DNA of 64,000 bases from Alphaproteobacteria bacterium (GTDB lineage: Bacteria; Pseudomonadota; Alphaproteobacteria; Micavibrionales; Micavibrionaceae). Below, piece after piece: positions 18,330-26,367 of the stretch. A model generated the notes under the pieces. The model did no database searches. It had not been told where the DNA came from and saw nothing but the letters and a program-made list of their open reading frames with translations. Location: the NCBI GenBank assembly GCA_002401695.1, contig NVTV01000003.1, positions 310,001 through 374,000 on the forward strand, given 5' to 3'. Position numbers and translations under genes: made by a program. Numbering within the stretch: position 1 is the stretch's first letter; each line of letters begins with the position of its first letter.

Positions 18330-21018
18330 TGCCTGATGTGTCAGGTTTTTCTTCTGCTTTTGGTTTTGCTGCGCCGAAAATTGCGGGCTTTGCGGAGGAT
18401 TTTTCTTCTGTTGGTGCAGCTGCTGGTGTCTCGGTGGCGGGAGCTTCTGCCGCCGCCGGTGGTGTTTCAACTGGTGCAGTAGGCGGTGTTACAGGCGCTG
18501 GAGGTGTTTCCTCAGCTGCTGGTGGCGCGCCGAAAATAGAAGGTTTCGCTGTGGCTTTTTCTTCAGTTGGCGGTGTTTGCGTTGGTGTTGCCGCCGCCGG
18601 TGGTGTTTCAACTGGTGCAGTAGGCGGTGTTACAGGTGCTGGCGGTGTTTCTTTTGCTGCTGGTGCCGTGCCGAAGATAGAAGGCTTCGCTGTGGCTTTT
18701 TCTTCGGTTGGCGGTGTTTGCGTTGGTGTTGCTGCAACTGGTGGTGTTACAGGCGCAGTGGGCGTTTCTGCTGTCGTTTTTGCACCGAAGATGGATGGTG
18801 ATTTTGAGGTTTCTGTCGTTGCCGTAGGTGATTTTGCGGCCGGAGCTTCTTCCGTAGCGGGTTTTGCGCCAAAGATAGAAGGTGCTGCGCCTTTTACTGT
18901 GGTTGTTGCAGCAGCTGCAGCGGGGCGCGTTGCAGCCAATGGTGTTGCTGGTTGCGCTTGTTTAGGGGGGGCAGCAGCTGTTGGTTTTGCCGGAGGCGTT
19001 GTTGTTCCGCCTGATGTAGCGGCCTCACTTGGTGGAGGAATCTCGTTTGAAACGGCATGAATCATAATAAGTGCGGCAATACCTGCATCAACCGGATTAA
19101 CGGATTTTTTGTTATTATTAACGAAACCATCGTGAAGTGCGGCAATTTCAGGGGATGTTTCAACGGCAACGTCTGAACGTAATGCTGTCCATGTTTTATT
19201 GACCATTAAGTCACGTAGCTTAGTGATGGCGCCAGCATGTTTCAAGATTGTTGGGTCTGAAGGCGGTAACGTCATGAAACGTGTAACGCGCATGGCTTTT
19301 GCAAAGCCCGGGTTTGAATAGAAGATGGCACAATCAACAACGGTTTCACCGTAGGTGATGATGGCTTGCCCCTCTTTAAAGCCGCGCAATTTATCGTAGT
19401 TTGCGCGTGGACGGAGCTGAACGCCAGCTTGTTTTGTATCGTGGTAGGATCCGAAATCACCACCGCCGGACATCTGGAAGCCTGAGACCTCTGTCACCAT
19501 GGCGCTACCGACTGTTTTTTCGAAGAAATCTTTGGTTTCTGTTGGATCTTCCAATTTACCAAATAACTTAATGTTACAGTTCGCAGTGATGGAAAGGGCT
19601 TCTTCGCGAACACGTTTTTTCATTGCGGGCAAATCCTGTCCGGCAAAGACCAACGAGAACCCAAGGGAACGCGCCTGAGCGGCCATAACAGCCATACCTT
19701 CGGCAACATAATATCCGACCTCGTCAAAGACGGTCATGAAGGGTGTGTTTGAATGGGTTGGTTTGTTTTCGATAACGGTTTCGGATGTTCCCTCAACAGT
19801 TGATCCAAGGGCTGATCCCATCATCCCTTTGATGGATGCCGCAACGATTTTACCAAGGTTTGCAACCTCATCGCCTGATTTTTCAAGAGCAGGCACAAGC
19901 ACAACCAATATGCGGCGGTTTAGAACAACGTCAACCATATCAATATCGGCGGCTTGTGTATCAAAGATGTAGCCGTAATCATCGCCAAGAGACTGGAGGG
20001 AGCGTGTGAACTGCATCGCTAAGTAACCATGCTGTTGGCTGGCGGTTTCAGTGTTATATTGCGGTGTATCGGGGCCAGGTGGTTTTACTTTACCTTCATC
20101 ATCATACGCTTCGCCCATAAAGCCCGGTAGTGTGTCCAGGTATCCGACCAGACCGGCCAGAATTTCTTTAGGAACAAATTCATCGCGTGATAATTTGATG
20201 ACATTGTTAAGTGAAAGATAATCACGGATTGTCCGCACAGACATTGGGATTTCCTGATTATCACGTTTCCATGTTAAAGCAGGCATCATTGCACCAACCA
20301 AGGACACAGCACGTTCTTTCCACATTGCGTTGTCGCCACCACTTTCAGGCATTAAGCTGACGAGCATGTTTGTTAGATATGATGCAGAACCGGAAGAAAA
20401 CGGGTTCATCGTATTGGAGGGTGCTGCGGCATCGGCGTTACCGGTCATATAGTTCAAGACGAGCAAATCGTCATCGCGTCCGAAACGTCGAACCAGTGAA
20501 GACAGGGATGACCATAGATCCGTATCGGCTTTACCATCGACAAAGACAAAGCCCGATCCCCAAGACATAGCATTGGTTACAAGTGATTTTAGCCCCTCTG
20601 TCTTACCGGAACCTGTTGTACCGAGATAAAGGAAATGGGTTCTGATATCGTTATTTGTAAACCAGACTTCTTCGTTGGTTTTTTCGGCATTTCCGAGGTA
20701 GAGAATACCTTCTGACTTTCCTTTTTTACCGTCTCTACCGTTATGAAGATCCTTATGCTTGGAGCCGAGCGGAAGTTTAAAGACGATGCTTCTGTCACGG
20801 GACATCAGCCACATAAAATAGAGAAATAGAACGAATATAATCAGGTCAGCAAAGGCAAGTGCCCAGTCATTGATAGAGACAAACACTGCGGCAATGATAA
20901 AGATTGCTGTGGAATATGATGTGGTTTCAAGGCCATGGGCGATGCGCACACTTAATGGCCGCACATCCCGAAGAATTGCCTCATGTTGGTGTTCGTATTT
21001 TTTTTGATCTAAAGCCAT
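18307..21018 (-). CDS. dotL: Type IVB secretion coupling ATPase, DotL/TrbC-like
   Basis: A 903-residue VirD4-superfamily ATPase of the DotL (IcmO) / IncI TrbC branch, which selects and feeds substrates to a type IVB secretion channel at the inner membrane. Two membrane helices lie at ~37-52 and ~57-73; Walker A is 'GTTGSGKTEGL' (~133-143), Walker B 'FMTVFDEVGYYVAEG' (~418-432), and 'AGQDLPAMKKRVREEA' matches the family. After ~residue 660 the protein becomes a 240-residue Pro/Ala/Thr-rich tail in which [SA]IFG recurs five times at spaced intervals. In Legionella the DotL tail binds adaptor proteins, so this tail may be a docking region. Part of a minus-strand operon dotM - orphan - dotL - pseudopilin-like gene. 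Confidence 0.88.
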   Translation of the reverse strand: MALDQKKYEHQHEAILRDVRPLSVRIAHGLETTSYSTAIFIIAAVFVSINDWALAFADLIIFVLFLYFMWLMSRDRSIVFKLPLGSKHKDLHNGRDGKKGKSEGILYLGNAEKTNEEVWFTNNDIRTHFLYLGTTGSGKTEGLKSLVTNAMSWGSGFVFVDGKADTDLWSSLSSLVRRFGRDDDLLVLNYMTGNADAAAPSNTMNPFSSGSASYLTNMLVSLMPESGGDNAMWKERAVSLVGAMMPALTWKRDNQEIPMSVRTIRDYLSLNNVIKLSRDEFVPKEILAGLVGYLDTLPGFMGEAYDDEGKVKPPGPDTPQYNTETASQQHGYLAMQFTRSLQSLGDDYGYIFDTQAADIDMVDVVLNRRILVVLVPALEKSGDEVANLGKIVAASIKGMMGSALGSTVEGTSETVIENKPTHSNTPFMTVFDEVGYYVAEGMAVMAAQARSLGFSLVFAGQDLPAMKKRVREEALSITANCNIKLFGKLEDPTETKDFFEKTVGSAMVTEVSGFQMSGGGDFGSYHDTKQAGVQLRPRANYDKLRGFKEGQAIITYGETVVDCAIFYSNPGFAKAMRVTRFMTLPPSDPTILKHAGAITKLRDLMVNKTWTALRSDVAVETSPEIAALHDGFVNNNKKSVNPVDAGIAALIMIHAVSNEIPPPSEAATSGGTTTPPAKPTAAAPPKQAQPATPLAATRPAAAAATTTVKGAAPSIFGAKPATEEAPAAKSPTATTETSKSPSIFGAKTTAETPTAPVTPPVAATPTQTPPTEEKATAKPSIFGTAPAAKETPPAPVTPPTAPVETPPAAATPTQTPPTEEKATAKPSIFGAPPAAEETPPAPVTPPTAPVETPPAAAEAPATETPAAAPTEEKSSAKPAIFGAAKPKAEEKPDTSGNDDDKKA
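18449..18800 (-). repeat. 141-bp in-frame tandem repeat in dotL tail
   Basis: The DNA coding for the DotL tail holds a tandem repeat with a period of 141 bp (47 codons): nearly identical blocks begin at 18449 and 18590, with a partial, more diverged third block from 18731. Each unit codes for a Pro/Thr/Ala-rich stretch ending in PSIFG or a variant. Repeats that keep the frame suggest length variation by slippage or recombination between strains. Confidence 0.85.
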
Positions 21019-21041
21019 TTAAATTCGCTCTACTCTAGTTA

Positions 21042-21602
21042 TTATCGATTACTTAGGAAATCATCAGCAGAAACAGGTACGCCGGATGATTCACGAGCAT
21101 TTGTGCTCGATGGGAAATTGGATGAGGTGGGCGCGGTTGTGACGCGCGCCGACGGGTCAAGTTTTCTGGAGGCTGAAACGCTCCAGATCAGGCCTAAAAC
21201 GAAAATTAAAGCCAGAGCGAGTGCTGCGCTGGTCTTGTCGTTTCCTCCCGCATTGTTCTGTGTCTGTGCTTGTCCATTATTATTCGCGGTATTTGGTCTG
21301 ATTTGTCCATGCGCATTTTGTATTACAGAAGAGGTTTCCATGAGTATATCTACGGCATCTTGTTTGCTTTCAAATGATGCGATTTCATTGGTTGTACCCT
21401 CAGAATTTTTGAGGACAAGCGTGAAGTTTTTTGCTTTCTTATCTTCTTGAATTGTAAAGACGGATGATTGTGCCTTTTCAAGATCCATTTGCCATACAAC
21501 GGGCATTTGCGCATCAGGAAGAGACAAGATCAGTTTGCCATCGACAATTGTTATGTTCGAGGATGCGTGTTGTTGTTTTGTTGTGGCAGATTTTTTGGTC
21601 AT
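21042..21602 (-). CDS. Single-pass membrane protein between dotM and dotL
   Basis: A 186-residue protein with a soluble N-terminal part (~residues 1-95; beta-like 'ITIVDGKLILSLPDAQMPVV' and 'NFTLVLKNSEGTTNEIASFE'), an Asn/Gln/Gly-rich linker ('NTANNNGQAQTQNNAGGN'), one hydrophobic helix at ~127-145 ('SAALALALIFVLGLIWSVSA') and a Ser/Thr-rich end. Not recognised. It is placed between dotM and dotL with 31 and 23 bp gaps, so it is probably a member of the same coupling complex, perhaps playing the part of a lineage-specific DotN/DotY/DotZ-like subunit; this is inference from position only. Confidence 0.78.
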   Translation of the reverse strand: MTKKSATTKQQHASSNITIVDGKLILSLPDAQMPVVWQMDLEKAQSSVFTIQEDKKAKNFTLVLKNSEGTTNEIASFESKQDAVDILMETSSVIQNAHGQIRPNTANNNGQAQTQNNAGGNDKTSAALALALIFVLGLIWSVSASRKLDPSARVTTAPTSSNFPSSTNARESSGVPVSADDFLSNR

Positions 21603-21633
21603 GGTCTTTTCTCATTATCCTTAAATGATGGTT

Positions 21634-22845
21634 TTATACGGCTTTCTTAATGCCACGTTTTTTCGATTGGCTATAATCTAATTGTGGAATAGGGCGTGCT
21701 TTTCCTGATTTCATGTATTCTCGAATTGTTTGTACTGCATGTTCTACTTTTGCGACAGGAATAGGGCGTTGCGTCATTTTTTCCGCTTTAAAATGGGACA
21801 TCGCGCCAAGGGCTTCCATATGGAAAGACTGTCGTCCTAAATTATTCAGCGGATACCATAGTTGTCTGTTATAGGCGCGCAGCCATACAAATTGTGCGGG
21901 AGCGAGAACGCCGCCTTCTTCGCGGGCATATTGCATGGCGCGGAGCATGGCGGTGGTTTCAAAGGCGTGGCGATTTGCCTGTGCAAGTGTGGCCCCTGCA
22001 ATATCTTTGTCTTTCAGAATTTTCTGGGCTTCCTTTAATAACTTTTTATCTTTGCCCAGATTAAGGCCGTTCTTCATAGACCAACATTGCGCGAGGCGGC
22101 CAAGAATGTCATCGGATTGCTCTCTTTTTCTTGATGCTTTCAGGCAAAATGCGGCCAAAAGGATCAGTTTGTAGCCATCCAGCCCTTTAATGCCGCGCCA
22201 TGGGGCGCCCAGCTGTTCTCTGAAGGCTTTGTTGGCACTTCCTTCTTCGATTTCTCCATTTGGTGTTTGGATTGAGTTGTAGGCAAGCCATTCTTCCGGT
22301 CCTAAAGCCTCTGCAAATAGGGGCAGCTCTACCGGAACCGGCGCGCCGGGTGGGCGTGGCGGTTGTGTTGATGGATTAAATTTCACAAAAGGGGAAATCA
22401 CGGGAAAGATCCGGGATTGTACCTCAATTAAATCGTCGAGGCTCATTCTTTTTCTGTGTTGTGTATTTGGCCCAAGGAACATGCACCACAGCCCCCCAGA
22501 GGCAATGAGAACCAAGATAGGCATTTTCCACGGTTGCATGGCAAGCGCGCTGAAAAGAGCCAAATGTTGGAGTTTTAATTTTTCTTTGGGATAATCGGGA
22601 ACTGCATCAAGGCTGGCGTGAAAGCCATATTCTTTGCCTTGGAATATGATTTTATAGTCGCCGCCAAGGAACCATGATATTACCCACGCCTCCGCATAGC
22701 GTATCCAGCGCACTATTTCCCGTACTTCAACAGCGTAAAAGAACCAAAATACCCATAGTAAAACCCCAAGAATGACTAGCATTAACGCCCAGCCGATCCC
22801 GTTTTCGTAGAGTGTATCACCTGATTGTTGTTGTCCGTTATTCAC
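21634..22845 (-). CDS. dotM: Type IVB secretion protein, DotM/TrbA-like
   Basis: A 403-residue inner-membrane protein of the DotM (IcmP) / IncI TrbA family, partner of DotL in the coupling complex. Two membrane helices are seen (~18-39 'WALMLVILGVLLWVFWFF' and ~105-128), followed by a cytoplasmic domain with the family's best conserved part near the C-terminus: 'GVLAPAQFVWLRAYNRQLWY' then 'PLNNLGRQSFHMEALGAM' (~315-355). It ends in a basic tail. It is the first gene of the minus-strand operon; the 280 bp between it and tRNA-Thr should carry the promoter. None of the other Dot/Icm genes is in the window. Confidence 0.87.
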   Translation of the reverse strand: MNNGQQQSGDTLYENGIGWALMLVILGVLLWVFWFFYAVEVREIVRWIRYAEAWVISWFLGGDYKIIFQGKEYGFHASLDAVPDYPKEKLKLQHLALFSALAMQPWKMPILVLIASGGLWCMFLGPNTQHRKRMSLDDLIEVQSRIFPVISPFVKFNPSTQPPRPPGAPVPVELPLFAEALGPEEWLAYNSIQTPNGEIEEGSANKAFREQLGAPWRGIKGLDGYKLILLAAFCLKASRKREQSDDILGRLAQCWSMKNGLNLGKDKKLLKEAQKILKDKDIAGATLAQANRHAFETTAMLRAMQYAREEGGVLAPAQFVWLRAYNRQLWYPLNNLGRQSFHMEALGAMSHFKAEKMTQRPIPVAKVEHAVQTIREYMKSGKARPIPQLDYSQSKKRGIKKAV

Positions 22846-23125
22846 AATTCAAAACCCAAATAATTATTACGACCTAAAGGCCTCTTTTTAAACACAAAGC
22901 GTAATTTAACAGAAAACATCATAAAAAACCAACAGTTAAGATCATATAAGTGACGAATTATTTTTTTACGGTGTTGATTGGAGCAATAATAGATGAAATT
23001 TATTCATTTTATGCTAGACAATAAAACGACACTCCTATAAACAATAGTTCGTAAATTTTTCAGCATCCTTGTTTAAGGGCGTGATCTGGAGTTATTATTC
23101 TAAGGTCAGTAAAAGAGGTTTATAC

Positions 23126-23201
<76 letters not shown>

Positions 23202-23234
23202 TTTTTCTTTAAAATGGTTAAATGCTTTAAATGT

Positions 23235-23308
23235 TGGGGTATAGCCAAGCGGTAAGGCAATCGGTTTTGATCCGATCATCCCAGGTTCGATCCCTGGTAC
23301 CCCAGCCA
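23235..23308 (+). tRNA. tRNA-Gln (anticodon TTG)
   Basis: 74 nt with encoded CCA. Acceptor TGGGGTA pairs with TACCCCA (T-A first pair, as in Gln tRNAs), anticodon stem ATCGG/CCGAT with loop TTTTGAT (anticodon TTG), T loop TTCGATC. Lies 33 bp after tRNA-Thr and is likely processed from the same transcript. Confidence 0.95.
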
Positions 23309-23366
23309 TTTTATCTTTATTTATTTCAGCATAGTTGGTAATGGTGTAACTAACGCACAAATTAGA

Positions 23367-23915
23367 TTATAGCCCCATTTTAAAGAAATAGTAACAGTAG
23401 AAACATATCCAAAGAACAGTATGAAGCCATAACAAGTTTTTTGTACTCATATACGATTTTAATACACTTTTGGTGCCATAGATCACAAAAATTAGAAACA
23501 GAAATCGTCCAATGCGAGCAACCGCACTTACTAAAATAAAAACAGGTAAAGAAAGAGCCAGGTGGCCTGACCATGCTGCGTATATTTTGAATGGCAGGCC
23601 TGTGAACCCAGCCATAATAATTGCCTTCACAGGGTTTTCTTCTTGCATCTGCACTCCTGCTTTATCAATCATCCCCTCGGATATTGCAGGTACGTAATCG
23701 AGGAATCGCCTCATATCATCGAAAAACATACTCGCCAAAATATAAAGCACAGTGCCGCCTATCAATGCACCAATCAGAGTAATAAACGCATTTATCACCG
23801 CTTCTTTGAGGTCGGTAACCGTTATGCGGGTAAGCCAAATGTCAGGCACAAAGAAGAAGAATGTAGCTTCTGAAAATCCCCAAATAAAAGAAACAACCCG
23901 TGTTTTTAGAGCCAT
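23367..23915 (-). CDS. YqaA/DedA-like small integral membrane protein
   Basis: A 182-residue polytopic protein. The N-terminal 'IWGFSEATFFFFVPDIWLT' and the later 'AGFTGLPFKIYAAWSGHLAL' are typical of the YqaA branch of the SNARE-associated/DedA superfamily, membrane proteins thought to handle lipids. Four to five hydrophobic helices can be drawn. It overlaps the acyltransferase gene upstream by 10 bp and is the last gene of a four-gene minus-strand operon for phospholipid synthesis, so a role in lipid movement is reasonable but unproven. Its stop lies ~60 bp from tRNA-Gln on the other strand. Confidence 0.82.
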   Translation of the reverse strand: MALKTRVVSFIWGFSEATFFFFVPDIWLTRITVTDLKEAVINAFITLIGALIGGTVLYILASMFFDDMRRFLDYVPAISEGMIDKAGVQMQEENPVKAIIMAGFTGLPFKIYAAWSGHLALSLPVFILVSAVARIGRFLFLIFVIYGTKSVLKSYMSTKNLLWLHTVLWICFYCYYFFKMGL

Positions 23916-24541
23916 TCCTTTGGCTCCATTTCTTGTTCCAAAGCATTAAATGTGGCTTCAAGAGATGATATTAATTGAGAGCGATCCCCCGTCCATGATA
24001 GGTCTTCACCAATATTAATTTCACAAATAAAGGGAACAAATAAACCTTCACCGCGAGGTAGTGATTTACCAAGGCCATGCATAAAGACAGGCGTAATTTT
24101 GATCTCTGGCTTTGCCTCAAGGACTTTCGTTATTCCATATTTCAAGCGTTGGCGTTTTTCTGGCTCGCCTCTGCTTCCCTCAGGAAAAATAACAACGGTA
24201 TATCCTTTGTCCAATGCCTGTATAACAGGGGCTAATGGATCACCACTTCCACCTTTGCGATCAATGGGGATAATCCCTATGATGTTCAATGAAAACCACG
24301 TTGAAAAGGCATTTCGGCAAAAGTAATCTTTGGCAGCAACAAGCTTCACTTTGTTCATATCTTTGAGCTTAAATAAACTCATCAAAACCATAGCATCAAG
24401 GTGGGAGTTATGATTTGCGGCGACTAAATGCGCACCGTCATGCACCTGTAGCCGATCCAAATTACGTGTACTCAATCCGAGGAAAATAATCAGAAACGGT
24501 CGAACCAAGAGGGCGTAAAATAAGAGCCTTAAAATATTCAT
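23906..24541 (-). CDS. PlsC-type 1-acylglycerol-3-phosphate acyltransferase
   Basis: A 211-residue acyltransferase of the LPLAT family. The catalytic NHx4D motif is 'ANHNSHLDAM' (~residues 41-50), followed by 'PIDRKGGSGDP' and the phosphate-binding 'VIFPEGSRGEPEKRQRLKYG' (~115-135). One hydrophobic helix starts the protein. It would esterify lysophosphatidate to phosphatidate, the substrate of the CdsA enzyme encoded just upstream (11 bp gap). The operon order phosphatidyltransferase - cdsA - acyltransferase - YqaA-like resembles the E. coli ynb locus in content. Whether this is the housekeeping PlsC cannot be decided here. Confidence 0.88.
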   Translation of the reverse strand: MNILRLLFYALLVRPFLIIFLGLSTRNLDRLQVHDGAHLVAANHNSHLDAMVLMSLFKLKDMNKVKLVAAKDYFCRNAFSTWFSLNIIGIIPIDRKGGSGDPLAPVIQALDKGYTVVIFPEGSRGEPEKRQRLKYGITKVLEAKPEIKITPVFMHGLGKSLPRGEGLFVPFICEINIGEDLSWTGDRSQLISSLEATFNALEQEMEPKEWL

Positions 24542-24552
24542 GTTTCAAGCCT

Positions 24553-25494
24553 TTAGTAATAGAAGAACCGCACCATATGAAAGAATAGCGGCGCTGTGAG
24601 GCTTAGGGAGTCTATACGGTCAAGGATACCGCCATGGCCGGGTATCAGACTTCCTGCGTCTTTAATTTTTAAATCTCTTTTTAGTGCCGAGAATGTGACA
24701 TCTCCGATAAAGCCGGCGCATGCGATCATCAATCCGGCAAGTAATGAGAATATAAGGCTAAAGGGTGTGAGGAATGGCGCAAGAATTGCAGCGCCAAGCA
24801 TTGTGGTTAGAACACCACCAATAAAGCCTTCCCATGTCTTTTTAGGGCTGACCTTTGGCACGATCTTATGTTTTCCAAAGAGCTTGCCCCAGACATACTG
24901 CGCGACATCGTTGCCTTGGTTGAGAATGGCCATGAACATAAGCAACCCGACGCCGCCAGCAATACTCGCTTCTGTTGCTGGAAACTGCATAAGCATAGCG
25001 GCATGGGAAATGGCGAATACTGTAATCATCAGCCCCCAACTAATGGCTGTTACAGACTTTAAAAAGCCGTCCGTTTGGCCTGATATTATCAAGCGGAAAG
25101 GTAGTAAGAAAAATACCCAGACAGGAATGAACACGATGAATAAACCGTACCAACCCATATAAACCAGTGCATATTGTAGGGGGATGGTCAGGTATGCCCA
25201 GAATAAAACACGGCGATCTGCGCGCCTTAAAGGGATAATGGAAATAAACTCTTTGAAGGCCAGGAAGCTAATAAGGCCAAAAAAGATAACGGAGACAATA
25301 GGGGATGTCAGTATCGCCAAAGAGAAAATAGCAATCATAAACCACCAACTTTTCACTCTGTCAGCTAACTCTTTATGTTCATTCTTTTTATCTTTACGCC
25401 GGATAAAGAAAACAATAATGCTCGCAACAAGGAGAAGGCCGAAGATAGCCACAATGCTCGCATGAATAGGGTTTGATAAAGAAAAGTCAGGCAT
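24553..25494 (-). CDS. cdsA: Phosphatidate cytidylyltransferase
   Basis: Integral membrane enzyme making CDP-diacylglycerol from phosphatidate and CTP. The 313-residue protein has about eight hydrophobic helices and the CDS signature in its C-terminal part: 'SALKRDLKIKDAGSLIPGHG' followed by 'GILDRIDSL' (~residues 270-298), with 'SPKKTWEGFIGG' before it (~221-232). Its start overlaps the preceding phosphatidyltransferase gene by 8 bp. The N-terminal region carries an additional helix and a polar loop ('RRKDKKNEHKELADR') compared with short CdsA proteins, closer to the YnbB type. Confidence 0.93.
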   Translation of the reverse strand: MPDFSLSNPIHASIVAIFGLLLVASIIVFFIRRKDKKNEHKELADRVKSWWFMIAIFSLAILTSPIVSVIFFGLISFLAFKEFISIIPLRRADRRVLFWAYLTIPLQYALVYMGWYGLFIVFIPVWVFFLLPFRLIISGQTDGFLKSVTAISWGLMITVFAISHAAMLMQFPATEASIAGGVGLLMFMAILNQGNDVAQYVWGKLFGKHKIVPKVSPKKTWEGFIGGVLTTMLGAAILAPFLTPFSLIFSLLAGLMIACAGFIGDVTFSALKRDLKIKDAGSLIPGHGGILDRIDSLSLTAPLFFHMVRFFYY

Positions 25495-26134
25495 TGGATT
25501 TCCCTTCTAAATGGTCGTAAGCGCTTTTGGCTCGTTTCCAAATTGTAATGACGCAGCCGATGGATATAATTATTAAGGACAGGGCAAGAATATAACTTTG
25601 CTCCCAAAATATTGCTTCAATAGGGGCTAGAAAACAGGCAACAGAAATAAGAAGCATACGTTGAAGCTTTGCCATCGGCCCTTGAAAATCAGTGGGTGCG
25701 CCTAATCCTCTTCCAAGAGTACGAACATAAGCCGTCATTACCGCCAATACCGCGGCCAACCATCCTAATGTTGGCATTCCTGTGGCATAACCGGCGCCAA
25801 CAATAATAAGAACATCCGAAATGCGATCAGGGATATCATTAAATAACTCGCCTGAAGCTGTCGCCTTACCACCTTCAACAGCAACCAGCCCATCAAGGAT
25901 GTTACAAAAGGCACGGCCTATAAAGCAGAGTAAAATAAGCAGCACATAAAACCACAAGGCTGAATCGGCAACAGGGAACAGTAAAAACAACAATCCTGCT
26001 ATCCCTGAGAAGGCAATGCTGGCAATCGATATTTGATTAGGCGTTATATTTTTCTTGCTAATCCATTGTGCGGATTTTTGCATAATTGCCCAACTTCGCG
26101 CTTTGAGTGGTCGTCTGTTTTTTGGGTTGCTCAT
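25487..26134 (-). CDS. CDP-alcohol phosphatidyltransferase family protein, variant motif
   Basis: A 215-residue membrane protein of the family that joins CDP-diacylglycerol (or CDP-alcohol) to an alcohol. The canonical motif D-x2-D-G-x2-A-R-x8-G-x3-D-x3-D is present but altered: 'NILDGLVAVEGG' then 'GELFNDIPD' (~residues 78-103), so the first Asp is Asn, the Arg is Val and the third Asp is Asn, while the second and fourth Asp remain. Loss of metal-binding acids could mean inactivity or a different substrate set. First gene of the lipid operon, overlapping cdsA. Five or six helices; soluble N-terminus rich in Arg and Lys. Confidence 0.83.
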   Translation of the reverse strand: MSNPKNRRPLKARSWAIMQKSAQWISKKNITPNQISIASIAFSGIAGLLFLLFPVADSALWFYVLLILLCFIGRAFCNILDGLVAVEGGKATASGELFNDIPDRISDVLIIVGAGYATGMPTLGWLAAVLAVMTAYVRTLGRGLGAPTDFQGPMAKLQRMLLISVACFLAPIEAIFWEQSYILALSLIIISIGCVITIWKRAKSAYDHLEGKSNA

Positions 26135-26232
26135 GTTATATCTAGCCTCTCTATTATTGAAAGATAGATGGTTACTCGCTGCTTTACCACTGAAATGCTT
26201 AAAAGTAGAGAAATCTTCTGGAACTCATTATA

Positions 26233-26327
26233 GAGAATAGTTGGCGACAGACTACATCCACAGCCATTTTATTTTTGATTTCTCAAACACTGAGAATTAT
26301 ATCCTGTGAAGCTCGTGTACTGCGCGG
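26233..26327 (+). repeat. Copy A of a diverged ~95-bp direct repeat
   Basis: This stretch aligns without gaps over its first ~69 bp to 29825-29893 in the same orientation, with a 17-bp identical core CACAGCCATTTTATTTT (26259-26275) and further blocks AGACTAC and GAGAATTATA. The two copies flank the permease and Kef-antiporter genes. Both can be read as a short peptide segment (DY-x-HSHFIF...ENY), so they may derive from a coding sequence. Confidence 0.7.
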
Positions 26328-26367
26328 ATATATGACCCATAGACCATCTTTATACCTTAGAGAATAG

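Noticed and set aside
18330-18470. N-terminal extension of the pseudopilin-like frame
   Set aside because: It lies inside the dotL coding sequence and reads as His/Gln/Pro low complexity; the ATG cluster at 18323-18329 is the sensible start.
18209-19060. 283-codon plus-strand frame rich in Gly, Val and Ala
   Set aside because: It is the complement of the repetitive DotL tail; composition follows from the repeat and there is no start-site support.
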